This document shows, in pieces, positions 9,295-20,500 of a stretch of 64,000 nucleotides of DNA. The DNA is from Rosellinia necatrix. Its lineage: Eukaryota; Ascomycota; Sordariomycetes; Xylariales; Xylariaceae. Both the position numbers and the translations under genes were made by a program. Below the pieces are notes generated by a model, which ran no database searches, was not told where the DNA came from, and was given only the letters and a program-made list of their open reading frames with translations. The stretch is taken from assembly GCA_021209875.1 (NCBI GenBank), contig JAGYVD010000008.1, forward strand, positions 1,487,501 through 1,551,500, given 5' to 3'. Numbering within the stretch: the stretch's first letter is position 1; every line of letters starts with the position of its first letter.

Positions 9295-10961
9295 TTACAT
9301 CCGCGCCCAGGTAGTTACCGAGTCATCGACTCCCGGAACAGCAGCCAAGAGATATTGCGACCACAGCGCGACTTTCTGTGAAGGGGGGGGGATCCGAGTT
9401 AGCAATCGCGATGCAGAAGACGAGAAGGAGCTTCGCTGGGGGGGGAGAAGCATCGCGAGCAACAAATCACACGACGTCAGGCCTCATCAACCATACGCCC
9501 AAAGCATGGCAGGAAGGGGGCAGCAACAGGGGAAGGCGCGACGACACTCACCCGCTGGTCCATTCCGGAGAACAGATCATCCAACTCGACGTCGCCAAAC
9601 GCGATCTCCTCGCACCGCGCAATGTCCGCCGCCGTAGACCCGGACGGCGCAGCGCGGAGCCGGGCGCCGTCGTCCGCCGCCACGGCGTGCACCGCCCACC
9701 GAGGACATCCCCTTCTCGTGCGGAGCCACTCCTCGCGCGGGACACCGACGCGGACGGCCGCGGCGCGGAATCCGAGCCCCGGCGGGCGCAGGTGCTCGTC
9801 GCACTCGACAGGGTATCCGGACCGGCCGTTGGTGCGGTTAGCGAGCGGCGCGGTTTTCTTCTTCTCCTCCTCCTGCTCCTCCTCATCCTCGAGCCGCTGC
9901 CGCCGCCGCGGCGTCTCCTCCGCCTCGCGCCGCTTCTCCTCCTCGATGAACCGCTCCTCTATGAACTGCTCGATCAGAGCGAGGCTGGTCTCGCAGCCCA
10001 GACCGTCGTCCGGTGTCGAGGCGCTGGTGTCCGCCAGGGTGTCGTAGGCGCACTCTTCGAGCGGCCCGCTCGGCTCTCGTGTCTCGGGGGATCCCGCCGG
10101 AGGCGGATCCTGGGAGTGGTCCGCCTCCGCTTGCCCCGCTGTCGCCGTGATGCCGCCCGGGCCCGATGGCTTGTCGATGTGGGGGACCGTGGCCGGCGGC
10201 GGCGGCGGCTCGCTGTTTTCAATGGGGGCGGCGGGAGCCGCCGTGGGCCCGCGTTCACCCGCCCGTGCCGGATCCGTGTTGGCTGGGTCTCGTAGCGCCG
10301 ACCGTCTCCGTCCCGCGTTTCGTTGGCGGCGTCGAGTGCCGCCGTGGGATTTGGGGACGGAGAAGGACGTCCTGCTGGGAATATGCCCGTTGGAAATGCA
10401 CCCGTTCGGATCCCACCCGCCTTCGCTTGGGTTGAGGTTGATGGCCGTTGGAATCCCGGCGACGTTCAGCATCGCCGGAGCCAAATTTATATCTAGCTGA
10501 GCTTGGGGTGTCCCCGGCTGGCTTGGCTGCTGGAACGAGGGGTAGACAGCGTGCATGTTTTGTTGGCTCGGTATTGTCGGACTGCTGCTGAATAGTTGAC
10601 TCGTTCCGGCGAAGTGCAAGAATTCATTATTTGCCATCAAGTTGACCATAAAGTCCATGTTAGGACTGGCATCGAATCCTGGGAACTCTGTTGGGGCGAC
10701 GTCGACTGGAATATTGTAATTATCAATCACCCCGTTTGGTTGTGAGACTGTATTGCTGTCGGCGTAATTAGGCTGCATAGCCATGGTATTGACACTGGGG
10801 TGATCGTGTCCGGAATAAGCGTGGCCTTGGGCCTGGGTATGCTGCTCCAGTGGATGCCAGAGCTGCAAAGGGGCGTGAGGCATTCCATTTGGAAAATGGG
10901 GACGGAGGTATTGCTTCGGCAGAGCCGCTTGGTTGCGTTGGTAGCTTCGTTGCCTCTTCAT
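9295..10961 (-). CDS. hypothetical low-complexity protein, two exons
   Basis: Exon 1 (9552-10961, 470 codons) begins MKRQRSYQRNQ. It encodes a Gln/Pro/Asn-rich N-terminal half, a Pro-rich linker, an acidic/basic coiled-coil-like stretch around ERFIEEEKRREAEETPRRR, and a more ordered C-terminal part with FGDVELDDLFSGMDQR. A strong donor (GTGAGT) sits at 9546-9551. The best acceptor is TTCACAG at 9376, preceded by GCTAAC, which gives exon 2 at 9295-9375 (27 codons including the stop, ending TTWARM). An alternative acceptor at 9436 keeps the same frame and adds 20 codons. If the intron is not removed, the frame ends at 9477. I recognise no domain. A nuclear or regulatory role would be a guess based only on composition. 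The 3' half is very GC-rich. Confidence 0.6.
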
Positions 10962-11462
10962 GTTGATAATGATTCCGTTAAAGCTATGTGTAAATATAGA
11001 GAAATGGATCTCAATTTAATGAAACGGTTGGTATTGTGTTTTCGGGTGTTTGTCCAGTGGATTAATACAGAAATGTGATGAACAGGAGGAGTCAAGCGGA
11101 TAGAACGGAGTGATGGGGGATGCAAAGAACAAATTTATAGACACAAAATAGTATTCACCGGCTATTACGCGTAGAAAATGTTAAACTATTGTTCCGGACA
11201 ACAACATTTATTTACTTAATAGACTTTCCACATCGCCATAGAAACGCTATAAGGTTTATCCAGTAAACTTAACAAGTGACCCTGTTCTAGTTAGCGATGT
11301 AAATAGCTAAAAATCTGGCTATATTTCAGTATACTAGGAGGTATTCTCGTTGCATTATCCATCACGCCGCAAAGCAAACTGCTTGTCCCGTTGTCTTAGC
11401 CCCAAACATCATCAAAGGGGACAATGGCAAACCCCCTTTCTTATCGTTGCTTTATTCACTTA
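10962..11462. other. intergenic region, no gene seen
   Basis: This 500-nt stretch lies between the promoter side of the 9295-10961 gene and the 3' end of the esterase gene. It is AT-rich with no coding or repeat signal beyond short A/T runs. Confidence 0.5.
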
Positions 11463-13043
11463 TCAATAGAATGAGCTAGGTCCTATTCCCATACAGGCAC
11501 TATCGACCTCAATAGAACTAATGTTCTTTATGATGCCATCTCCACTGCCTAAGCGCACCATCTGTTCGTCACCCTTCTTTGATCCGCCGTTTGGGAGCCA
11601 CCCAAGCTTCGCCAAGCCATTGTGAGGATCAGTGAGGAACGCAAACACGTAGTCTTGCATTTGCTGAGCAACTTGTTCTTGGAACTCCGTCGTCCCGCCC
11701 GAGATATTGTAGGTCCCAAATATCATGGGCAGATCGGCGCCATGGTACGCGCCCATCCATGGATAAGGAGTTATGTTCGAGAAATTCCCAACGTATTCAT
11801 ACCGATACGTAGTGAGCCCGTTGTCTGTACGTACATTCGAAGTGTTGTAGGCGGGACAGATAAAATCGCTTAAAGTGCCTTTGTCAATAGCCGTTTTGTT
11901 AGGTCCGCCAATCAGGTTGTTGATCGGATATTCTATCAGACTAGATTGCTCGTTGGAGGTGGTAGACACCAGGGCTGGGACACGGGAGATCAACCCTTGA
12001 AGGGCTCGGTCGGTATAATTCTCGTATATAGTTTTATTATCGGCCGTTGGTCGGAAAAAGAGCGATGGCTTGGTGTGATCATCCCCATAACGACCGGCGA
12101 AGTTTGACATGAGAGTGACAGGGACCTGTTGCATACATTCTAGCTCTGCTTGCGCATCTTGCGGAAAATCGCATCCAAGCTTCTTTGCCACAAAGCTGAA
12201 GTTCGTTTGCAGAGCATTGTCTCCTTGGGCAAACTTACGCATCGCTGTTCCTGACATGAGAAAGAATGCCGCTGCCAGAGGCTTAGATGGGTACGCAAAA
12301 TTAAGGATGTCAACCGATAGAGCACCTGCAGAATGACCCCATAATGTTATTCGTTGTTGGTCCCCGCCAAAAGCTTCAATATTTCTGTAGACCCATTCCA
12401 GAGCAAGCCTTTGATCAAGAATGCCAAGGTTTTGGGTTTCCAAACCGACGGCATTCGGGAAGCCAAAGATATTGACTCTATAATTGATCGTGACCATGAT
12501 ATGCCGCCGGGACCGGTTTATCCATCCCGCGGGATTATAGTAAGGAGCACTCAACCCTCCGCTCCTAAAACTACCACCGGGCACGAACAGCCCTACTGGA
12601 AGTTTGTCTTTCCGCGTCGCGTTGACGGGAGTCCAAATAGCAAGACTAAGACAGTCCTCGGCACTGGTCTGCGCCATCTCCCCGGCGTGGTAGCTCTGGT
12701 CGCCTGGGGAAATAGAGAAGTTCGTGATGTTAGAGTTCCATAGTGATAGTGATTTTGAGAGGTATTGCGGGCACGGCGGTGGGAACCTGTAAGAATAATG
12801 ATGTCGGTTTGATGGCCGAAGCGCTACTGGCGGTTTCCACCGCAGCTTGCCGACTGGAGGTTTTGCGTAGGGAATATTGCGGAACACCCGAACTCCTCCG
12901 TATTCTGGATCTTGGAGGCCTGTGTACCTTCCCGTCGATGTCTTGACCGTAAGCTTGGCATCATCTTCCCCTTTACAAGAGGAACCTTGGCTGTCGAAAG
13001 CGACTAGGAAAGTGATCAAACAGAAAGACAACACAATTCTCAT
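11463..13043 (-). CDS. secreted type-B carboxylesterase/lipase
   Basis: This is an intronless 526-residue protein with a signal peptide (MRIVLSFCLITFLVAFDS) and the complete carboxylesterase type-B fold. Visible elements are the N-terminal GVRVFRNIPYAKPPVG block; EDCLSLAIWTP (129-139), the type-B signature; the oxyanion segment VPGGSFRSGG; and the nucleophile elbow GHSAG with Ser238. The triad is completed by Glu365 (TSNEQSSL) and His434 (GAYHGADLPMIFG). Several Asn-x-Ser/Thr sites suggest N-glycosylation. The length and order match fungal secreted esterases of the alpha/beta-hydrolase superfamily. The substrate (lipid ester, xenobiotic or mycotoxin ester) cannot be read from the sequence. 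No nearby biosynthetic genes suggest cluster membership. Confidence 0.92.
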   Translation of the reverse strand: MRIVLSFCLITFLVAFDSQGSSCKGEDDAKLTVKTSTGRYTGLQDPEYGGVRVFRNIPYAKPPVGKLRWKPPVALRPSNRHHYSYRFPPPCPQYLSKSLSLWNSNITNFSISPGDQSYHAGEMAQTSAEDCLSLAIWTPVNATRKDKLPVGLFVPGGSFRSGGLSAPYYNPAGWINRSRRHIMVTINYRVNIFGFPNAVGLETQNLGILDQRLALEWVYRNIEAFGGDQQRITLWGHSAGALSVDILNFAYPSKPLAAAFFLMSGTAMRKFAQGDNALQTNFSFVAKKLGCDFPQDAQAELECMQQVPVTLMSNFAGRYGDDHTKPSLFFRPTADNKTIYENYTDRALQGLISRVPALVSTTSNEQSSLIEYPINNLIGGPNKTAIDKGTLSDFICPAYNTSNVRTDNGLTTYRYEYVGNFSNITPYPWMGAYHGADLPMIFGTYNISGGTTEFQEQVAQQMQDYVFAFLTDPHNGLAKLGWLPNGGSKKGDEQMVRLGSGDGIIKNISSIEVDSACMGIGPSSFY

Positions 13044-14518
13044 CGTTCCAATCGGCTGTTCCTAGCTTGAGTACATTTGTTAGCGTTGATACCGCCGGGA
13101 AATACTCTGGGCCGCTAGCGTCTTTTATATAAAAAAGTGCAATGCACAGTACGATTATCTCATCAGTCTAGACCCCATATCCCCAGCCCGCGATGTAACT
13201 GTAGTTGACAATAAGGTTGTGTCGGCTATGCAGAGTATCGCTAACTCTATTGGAAGTGGATTGCCATTGGCCCTCTCGTGTAGACTTAACCCCTGTCTTC
13301 AGTGTGTGGTATAGGATATAATACTCTAGAATCTAATGCTTCTCGAACGCACTCGATCTTGGCACGTATTAGGCTAAACAAGCTTTTTGTTCACTGGGGA
13401 CGTACCAGAAAGTGACGGGAAGAATGAGAGTATAAAATAGAACTACCGGTAGGCATCATATTAAGCTGATCCGACGGTATTTCCTCTACAACATGATTGG
13501 AGAGACGACCCGGTACTTGAATTTGCGGAGAGCTAGCCATGCCTCGTCATCGGGGACGGAGGGAAGCATTTGGAAGTATGGATATGGCATACTTCGGCAA
13601 TAGGAACAATAGTTCGTCTTCCAGAAGCGTCGTCAAAGGCACACGAGGGACGTAATTATTGGCTTGACGAATAAACCCGCTGCCCATGCGCATAATGACG
13701 CGGGAAAATATACCGCAGAAGAGAGTGTATCATTGGCAGGGTCTCGCCGCGGCCTTGACGGCTAATTGATGTTGGTGACTGATGTGAAGACAGGGCGGCG
13801 TCTGGCAATTGCCGCGGGCTGACCGTCCGGAGTGCATATCGGGACTGTAGGATGCGTCTTCCCACCCGGCTGGGTTTACAATGTAATGACAAGGCCGGTC
13901 CGAGACCATGACAGCTTCGGCTGCATTGCAGGGTTGTATACCCGATGGCGCGGATATTGGTGGCATAGCTAGGTATACGGCGTCAAGTGTTGGTCGCGAT
14001 AGGACCATTTTTCAGTCTACGTCAACAGATTCGAAACGCGTCACCTTCCATCGAAGGAACAAAGGGGGACGGAGGGGGGAATAAGGTAGGTAGGTGCCTA
14101 CGGTAGTGACCTACGGTGTGACTATGTAGATAGTCGCTGGCCTAGGTCTTGTTAAGCACGCGGCGCAACACAAACGCGTAAGTATAGGTAGGTAGGTACG
14201 TGGAAGGGGTAAGAGGCAGGTCATAACCAGTGCACCTAATGTATTCGGAGCTCGGAGTTCGGATTACCTACTTTTGCCCCTCCATTTTTTAGCTTCCGTA
14301 TAAATGTCTGTAAGTGGGTGCAGGTGCCAACCAGCTAACTTGCTATTGTAGATCGAACCGAACCAAACCGACGGTCTGGTATCATGATCCCACATAAAAT
14401 GTTTAGTGGACATAACGCCCCCCAACGCGAATCCAGTAGTGTAGTATACACCCGCACCTAGGTACCCTGTTCGCTATTGAATAATGGGTAATTAATGTGG
14501 TCGTGAACACCACCAATC
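13044..14518. other. intergenic region, no gene seen
   Basis: About 1.5 kb between the esterase promoter and tRNA-Lys. A minus-strand open stretch near 13730-14008 has no recognisable motif and no good splice context. Around 14080-14200 there are several TAGGTAGGTAC-type words. Nothing else is supported. Confidence 0.45.
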
Positions 14519-14656
14519 GCCCGGTTAGCTCAATCGGTAGAGCGTGAGACTCTTAATCTCAAGGTTGCGGGTAAGTAAAAAAACCCATTGGCAAAAATTA
14601 AGAACACCCAGATTTAATATTTAATTCCAACAACAGGTTCGACCCCCGCATTGGGC
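14519..14656 (+). tRNA. tRNA-Lys(CUU), interrupted in the T arm
   Basis: Joining 14519-14570 to 14636-14656 gives a perfect 73-nt cloverleaf. The acceptor GCCCGGT pairs with ATTGGGC, with T as discriminator. The D arm is GCTC/GAGC. The anticodon arm TGAGA-CTCTTAA-TCTCA carries anticodon CUU (14552-14554). The T arm GCGGG-TTCGACC-CCCGC is intact after joining. There is no intron at the usual 37/38 position. Instead, 65 nt separate nucleotides 52 and 53 in the T stem. Box A is intact upstream, and box B (GGTTCGACC) is intact because the last insert base is G. T-runs follow at 14702. Whether it gives a functional tRNA depends on removal of the insert. Confidence 0.85.
14571..14635 (+). other. 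non-canonical insert/intron in the tRNA-Lys T arm
   Basis: The 65-nt insert starts GTAAGT and ends CAACAG, matching spliceosomal 5' and 3' consensus. It sits between nucleotides 52 and 53. Two TTAAT words (14613-14617 and 14620-14624) fit a relaxed YURAY branch site, the second 12 nt from the 3' end. Length is typical for introns of this genome. It is A-rich and has no obvious bulge-helix-bulge pairing. Confidence 0.6.
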
Positions 14657-15163
14657 TCAATTCCTAATGCCTCCTAGACTACTAGGAGTAGCGACCACAT
14701 CTTTTTCTTCTTTTTTTTTTTTATTCCCCCCTCTCTTCTTCTTCTTCTTCTTCTTCTTTCTTCATTCCAAAATTTTCATCATTTAGTTAATGATCACAAG
14801 ACTTCTAGAGATTAAGTACATATAATAAGTAATCTGATATCCCCACAAAGGGCCATCTCTCACCCGATGTCTTGGCGCTTATTCGGAACAAGATTGGTCA
14901 ACACATGACATTGATCGGTTGATTGTTTATATTCGACCTTATCCCAGCTAAGGTTAGTTCTATTTACCAATCTCACGCCACTCATCCCATCCACCTGTTT
15001 CCGAATTATCTGTGCATAAGTAGGTTATTTGGAAGGGTCATGACATGAAAACAAGCATACCTTCAACTCTATCCGCACACTTTAAATGGATACGCAGCGA
15101 GGATATAGGGGAATTATATTATTTGCTCAATTACTAGTTATACTAACCTAAACTTCCGTAAGG
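14657..15163. other. intergenic region, MFS promoter side
   Basis: After the tRNA terminator there is a CTT/TTC pyrimidine repeat (about 14731-14765) and AT-rich sequence leading to the MFS start. A TACTAAC word at 15141 might belong to a 5'-UTR intron, but this is not provable here. Confidence 0.4.
14702..14722 (+). terminator. RNA polymerase III T-run terminator of tRNA-Lys
   Basis: T5 at 14702-14706 and T12 at 14711-14722 lie about 50 nt after the tRNA end, a normal Pol III stop arrangement. Confidence 0.55.
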
Positions 15164-16962
15164 ATGGCCACCCAATCACCACCATCACCATCACCATCAC
15201 CGCCACCACTGCTCAGCGACCGGTATGGTGACGATGAAACCGGAGACACCACCGAGCAAACGCCCTTCATTCCCGAGGCGCCAGGAACCACCAGCTCTCA
15301 CTCAAACAGGCCGGGGCTTAGGAGAAGGGCCTCTTCGCTCACGGCTCTCTTGGGCGCCGTGCCAACGGCGCAGAAGCCCAACAGCGTCCTCGTCATCCTA
15401 TGTCTCATCATCTTCGTCTCTTCAGCCTCGGGCGGCTTCCAGAACATGTCCGCCACCAGGATATTCGAGGATATCCTGTGTCGCCAGTACTACGGCCAGA
15501 TCCGCGGCACCGATGAGCCCATAGACGAGGAAATGTGCAAGGTCGACGCCATCCAGTCCAAGCTCGCTTACCTCTTCGCCATCCAAGCTTCGCTCAACGC
15601 CGGCGCGAGCGTCCTGGCCGCACTGCCCTGGGGGATCGCAGCCGACAAGTGAGTCTATACGCATCCCCTCTCGGGCCTTATCCGGAGCTGTGCTACGGCC
15701 ATCCATCCTGACCTCGCCTAGAATTGGGCGACGTCCCGTCTTTGCCATCGGTCTGTTTAGCATGGCCACGACGACACTCTGGCTCTTCATTGTCGGGTGG
15801 TTCCCCCAGACGCTTCCCCCGCGGCTGATCTGGGTATCGCCCATTTTATATCTCTTCGGCGGCGGCAATCCGGTTGTCGCCGCGACTATCACTAGTATAG
15901 CGGTGGATGTAGTACCGGAATCTGAAAGGTGACTTTTTTTTTTCTCTCTTTTTCTCTTTTTCTCTTTTTTTTTTCCTTTAGTTTTCCATCACTACCTGAG
16001 GGGGACACAGCTGATATAGAAAATCTAGGTCCGCTAGCTTCATGCGAATACATGGCTCAAGCATGGTGGGCAATCTAATCTCACCCGCTCTGGCCTCAAT
16101 TATGATGGCTTCGACCGGTCCTTGGCCACCGCTATTTTTGTCTTTCCTGCTCGCTGCCCTCCCAGCGTTCGCCATCTTCCTAGTTCCGGAAAGCTTGAAA
16201 CACGAACAGTCTGACAATGCCGAGGAGCCAGACAGCGGTACTTTCAAAGCACATCTCAGGCACAGCCTTCACGAACTAAAGAAGTCGGCCACCGTGTTTG
16301 GTTCACCATCTATGATCCTGGTTCTGCTCATTACTATGCTGCAACTGTCGCTCGTGCTGTCCACCTACCAATTCCTCAGCCAATTTGTTTCGAAGCGCTA
16401 CCATATTCCGCTCGCGGATACAGGCTACGTTCAATCTGCCTATGGAATTGCCTTTATCACCGTATCCTTCTTTATCATGCCCTTCGTCTCATCAGCTATT
16501 CTGAAGCCCCGTGCCCCCGCTTTCATCCGCTTCGATGATGACAAGGAGCGTGACTTGTTTCTCGCTCGGTCGTCATATGTAGCGTCAATGATCGGAACTT
16601 TCATACTGGGTTTATCTGGATCACTCCCCGGCTTCGTGTTTGGCCTTACGGTCCTCGCCTTCGGCGTATCAGGGGAAGGCTTCCTTAAGAGTATAGCGAC
16701 GCTGTACGTCACCGCCGAACAACGAACTCGACTGTTCACCATCCTGGGCCTCTCGGCTATTGCGAGCGACTTGTGGGTTTCACCAGCGCTTGCAGCATTG
16801 TTCTCCCTTGGTATGCGGCTTGGTGATACCTGGATTGGATTGCCATACTTTGGTATATCCGGCCTCTGCGTTCTAATGTTTATTATGGCTCTCTTCTTAA
16901 AACTACCCCCGTCCCCGAAAATCGATGAGGAAGCTGAATCTGAGAGAGCCAATTCGGAATAG
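15164..16962 (+). CDS. MFS transporter (SLC46-like fungal group)
   Basis: Three exons, 15164-15648, 15722-15928 and 16029-16962, give 541 residues. Intron 1 runs GTGAGT to CTGACC...CTAG and restores the MFS motif-A-like AADKIGRRPVF. Intron 2 (GTGACT, a long T/C tract, then CTGAT...CTAG) rejoins VPESER to SASFMRIHGSS. The N-terminal 75 residues are Pro/Ser-rich and cytosolic. Twelve hydrophobic segments follow in two halves split by a polar loop around residues 285-320, containing VPESLKHEQ. The layout resembles the fungal transporters related to SLC46 (proton-coupled folate family) rather than sugar porters. It is an integral plasma or vacuolar membrane protein; its substrate cannot be deduced. 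It stands alone, with no linked biosynthetic genes. Confidence 0.88.
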
Positions 16963-17589
16963 AATTACTAGACAGATAGATCCTACGATAGAGTTGTTCA
17001 GTCGATAGAAAATCATCGTATATATCCATGCCTATCATGCATTGGCACACAACCAGTTATTCCGATAAATTCTTATATATACACAATAAAGGATGTTGGA
17101 AATGATCGCATAGCGCCGTCTTCTTCTGATGACGCCCCATCCCTCTCCCGCCTACACGACCTAAAGCGCCATCAAATTCGTAGATCATAAGCGTAAGGCA
17201 TTTACGTAGGATCGCTTTAATCTCAGGAAGCCACACGTAATATTTGGTGGCCTGGACCTGAAAACGTCGCAAACCATGCAGCGGCTCCAGCACCCCTATC
17301 CAATCTCTCTTCAAATAAGCGTCATTAACGCCACTCGACAGCGTTACGCACAGTTCAACAACAAATCTGGCACCGAGCCCGACCACAGCCACAAGAAATT
17401 CGATGTTAATAAAGAGGTATGGGGGCACATTAAACCCCCGAGGAACCGAATAATCGCACAGCGCACCTCAACCCGACCCGTCGCACATAACAAGACATGA
17501 TCCCACTCTCGCAAGCGTGCCGGGTGCACCTCAACTCCTCCCCACGCATCGGCACGCCTCCACACATCACCCATGTCATGCCCCCCGGC
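16963..17589. other. intergenic region, no supported gene
   Basis: This stretch lies between the converging 3' ends of the MFS gene and the ubiquitin-like-domain gene. A minus-strand frame at 17057-17428 (123 codons) is protein-like in places but lacks motifs, so I leave it unannotated. Confidence 0.4.
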
Positions 17590-20500
17590 CTAAACTATGT
17601 CGGACGAGAAGCTAGACGAGGTAGCGGTCGACGGGGCGCGACGGCGGCGGCGTCGGCGGCGGAAGATGGTCGACTTCAGGGACGAGAAGGCGTTCGCGAT
17701 GCGCTCCCTGCGCGACGGCTTCCACGAGCCGGTGGACTCGTAGCCCGATGACGAGTCCTCGTCGTCGGTCCGCCGCCTCGTTGAGGTGCTCACGCGCTCG
17801 TTGCCCGGCCTTTCCTCCTCCTCCTCCTCCTCCTCCTCGACGACGACTTCCTCCTCGTCATCGCTCTGGGCCAGCGGCGGCGGTGGCGGCGGGGGAACAC
17901 TTACCGGCCGGCCCAGCCCGACGAGGGGATGCCGCATGACCGGCGGGGGCGGCGGCGCCGCCGCCGCGGGGCCCTGCATCGGCCACATCTGCATCGTGAT
18001 CATCCAGCCGGGCTGGATGATCTCCTCCCAGGCCCGCGGCAGGATGACGGCCCCGTCCGGCCCGATGAGGTCGTAGTGGCCCGCCTTGACCCCGGGCCCG
18101 ATCACGTCGACGTGGGCGAACGCCGCCTCGATGATCTCTTGTATGCCCTGTACCATCTTTACATTAGCTATCTTTCTCCCTACCTGGGTGTCGTCGGGGG
18201 GGAAGGGAGAGAGGGAAGGGGATCGGATGGCCCCCCCCCCCTCCCTCTCCCCCAAGTCTTACCTGCCAGGTGCGCCCCTGGCTGAAGGGGATCGCGAACT
18301 TGCGCCCGATGGCGTCCTTGAGATGGATCTGGCTCTGGATCTCTATGTCCCTCTGCGCCCGCTCGGCCGCCCATTCCTGTATCCTCTCCCTGTATTCCTG
18401 CTCCTCGAGCTGCTTCGCGGCGGCCTCGAAAGCCCGGTTCTCGGCTTCCCGCCTCTCCCGGATCTCAGCCTCAGCTTTCAGCCGCAGCTCTTCTCTGAGC
18501 TTTTCGGCCGCCATCTTCTCCTCGTACGCCTTTTGCTCCGCCTCTTTCCTCCTCTCGACCTCGCGTTCGGCCTGCAGCCGCGCTTCGTTCTCCCTCTTTC
18601 AGATGTGGTCAGCGGTGGGTTTTAGGCATGACAGGATGCTCGATGGCAGCAGCAACCCCTCCCCCTACCCCCCGTCTCAATGAACCTCGGATCTCTGCAG
18701 CAGCTAGGCTTGGGAAAGACTTACCCTCTTCCGCATTTCGAATTCCTCCTTCATCTTCTTCTCCGCTTCCTCGACGGCCATCCTCCTTTCCGCTTCGAAC
18801 TTGGCATCCATCTCGGCTGCGGCTACCTCGAGCTGCGCTATAGCCGTCGCTTTCTCCGATCTGCTCTCTTCCATGACCCTCTCCCATTGCAGCCGCTCGG
18901 CTCGCTGCTGGGCCTCTACTCGATTCTTCCTCTCTGTCTGCTCGATGGCTTCTTTTCTAATTGCCTCGACTTCTGTAGAGCACGCATGGTCAGTAAGTAA
19001 CATTAGATAATGCGCATTTGCTTCAGGGGTATACAGAGAGAATAGAAACGGATAAGCTCGTAATCTGCATATGTCGTTGCGAGAGTGCGAGTGATGAGAG
19101 TCGTACCTCGCTTTAGTCCCTCGAATATCTCTGTCTTCTCGTTGACCCGCCTGCGCTCAGACTCCCTCGCGGCCTCCAGCCTTTTGTTAAACTCGGCATC
19201 GAGCCTATTCCTTATCTCTGCTGCGAGCCTATCCTCCTCTTCGCGTATGCTAATTACAGAACGATCCGCAGTGGGGGGTTCCTCCTCCGGTGGCGGAACG
19301 CGATGTGGCTGCAACGTGACACTAGGGTTCACGTATTGGTTTAGGGGGGTTCCTGGATTGCCTCCTGGCTGGCTAGCGGCACTCTGCCGTTTTTTTCCAG
19401 CCGCATGCATCAATGGGGGTCTACTTCGGGATGGCAGACGGCGATCCCGCCGGCCTTCCTCGGGTTTCGAAAGAGTCACTACCGGCGTGTCTCGCGCTTC
19501 TTTCTTCTCGTCTGTAGCGCCCTGGGTTGCTCGTTTCGGTGTCCGTTCTGTCTTTTGCCGGCTCCCCGAAGCCTTCAATACCCTGGAAGGACGCTTGTTA
19601 TCACGACGCGGGCTGGTGCCAGCCGGCAATACAGTATCATCCGGTTTCGTTGGTGTGGGATCCCCGGCCCGTTGCTGATCTACCCAATCTTTCAGCGCAG
19701 GCAGCTTTCTTGAAATTTCCTGCAACAGCGTTTCTTCTATATTCCAATAGTCGGCGTGGCTCCTCTCTAGCACCTTATGAATTGCCGCTGTTGATTTTTC
19801 TTCCAGTCGATAGAGTAACATATTGAGAATCCATTCATGAGAAGGGCCCCAGTAGATCGTGGCCGCAGCATCAGACAAGAGCCTTGAGAGAGATCCCGCA
19901 AGTTCCGCCTTTGCTGCCTTCGTATTCGATACTAAGTACCTCGTACCAAGAGTTAAACCATAGCCATTTAGGTCTCCCTGGCGAGATAGCTGCAAGGTAC
20001 AGAGCTTATCCAACTCGTCCCGCGGATCATTTGAAAGTCGAATGAGCTCCCGTCTGGCAATTGCTTCGGTCTTCAAATCCTCCAACTCAATCGCGCTTCT
20101 CAAGACTAGCCTCACCGGATCTTTTAGTTCGGGAGGCTGATCCATTGGCGTCCACTGGGGGCTTTCGTCCTCTGAAGGCACGTATATTGGCAACAAAGCA
20201 GGATCGGACTGATAGAAAACACCAGGTGAAGATTCAAGGTGTCTTACGAGTGAATCGGCTGCTTGCCGGCTTGCAGTCTCAGCAAAGCGGGACTTGGCAA
20301 GTAGAAGCCGTAAGTACGGTCGCGACTTGAGACTGTCCCTGTCGTTTTCTACAACCGACATCCCAAGGGGTAGGCACAATCCGAATATGTCAATGCATTC
20401 TTTCTCCGAAGCCTCAACGGGTTCTAAAAGAATGTGAGTGAGAATACTTAACAGTCCCAGGGTCGTAGAAGTATCGTATCCGTGCACCGAACCCAACCAG

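Noticed and set aside
13656..14008. Overlapping minus-strand frames upstream of tRNA-Lys
   Set aside because: Short, no recognisable domain, and the two frames compete with each other.
17057..17428. A 123-codon minus-strand frame between two converging genes
   Set aside because: It contains some hydrophobic protein-like text but no motif, no splice context and no way to test conservation; left unannotated.
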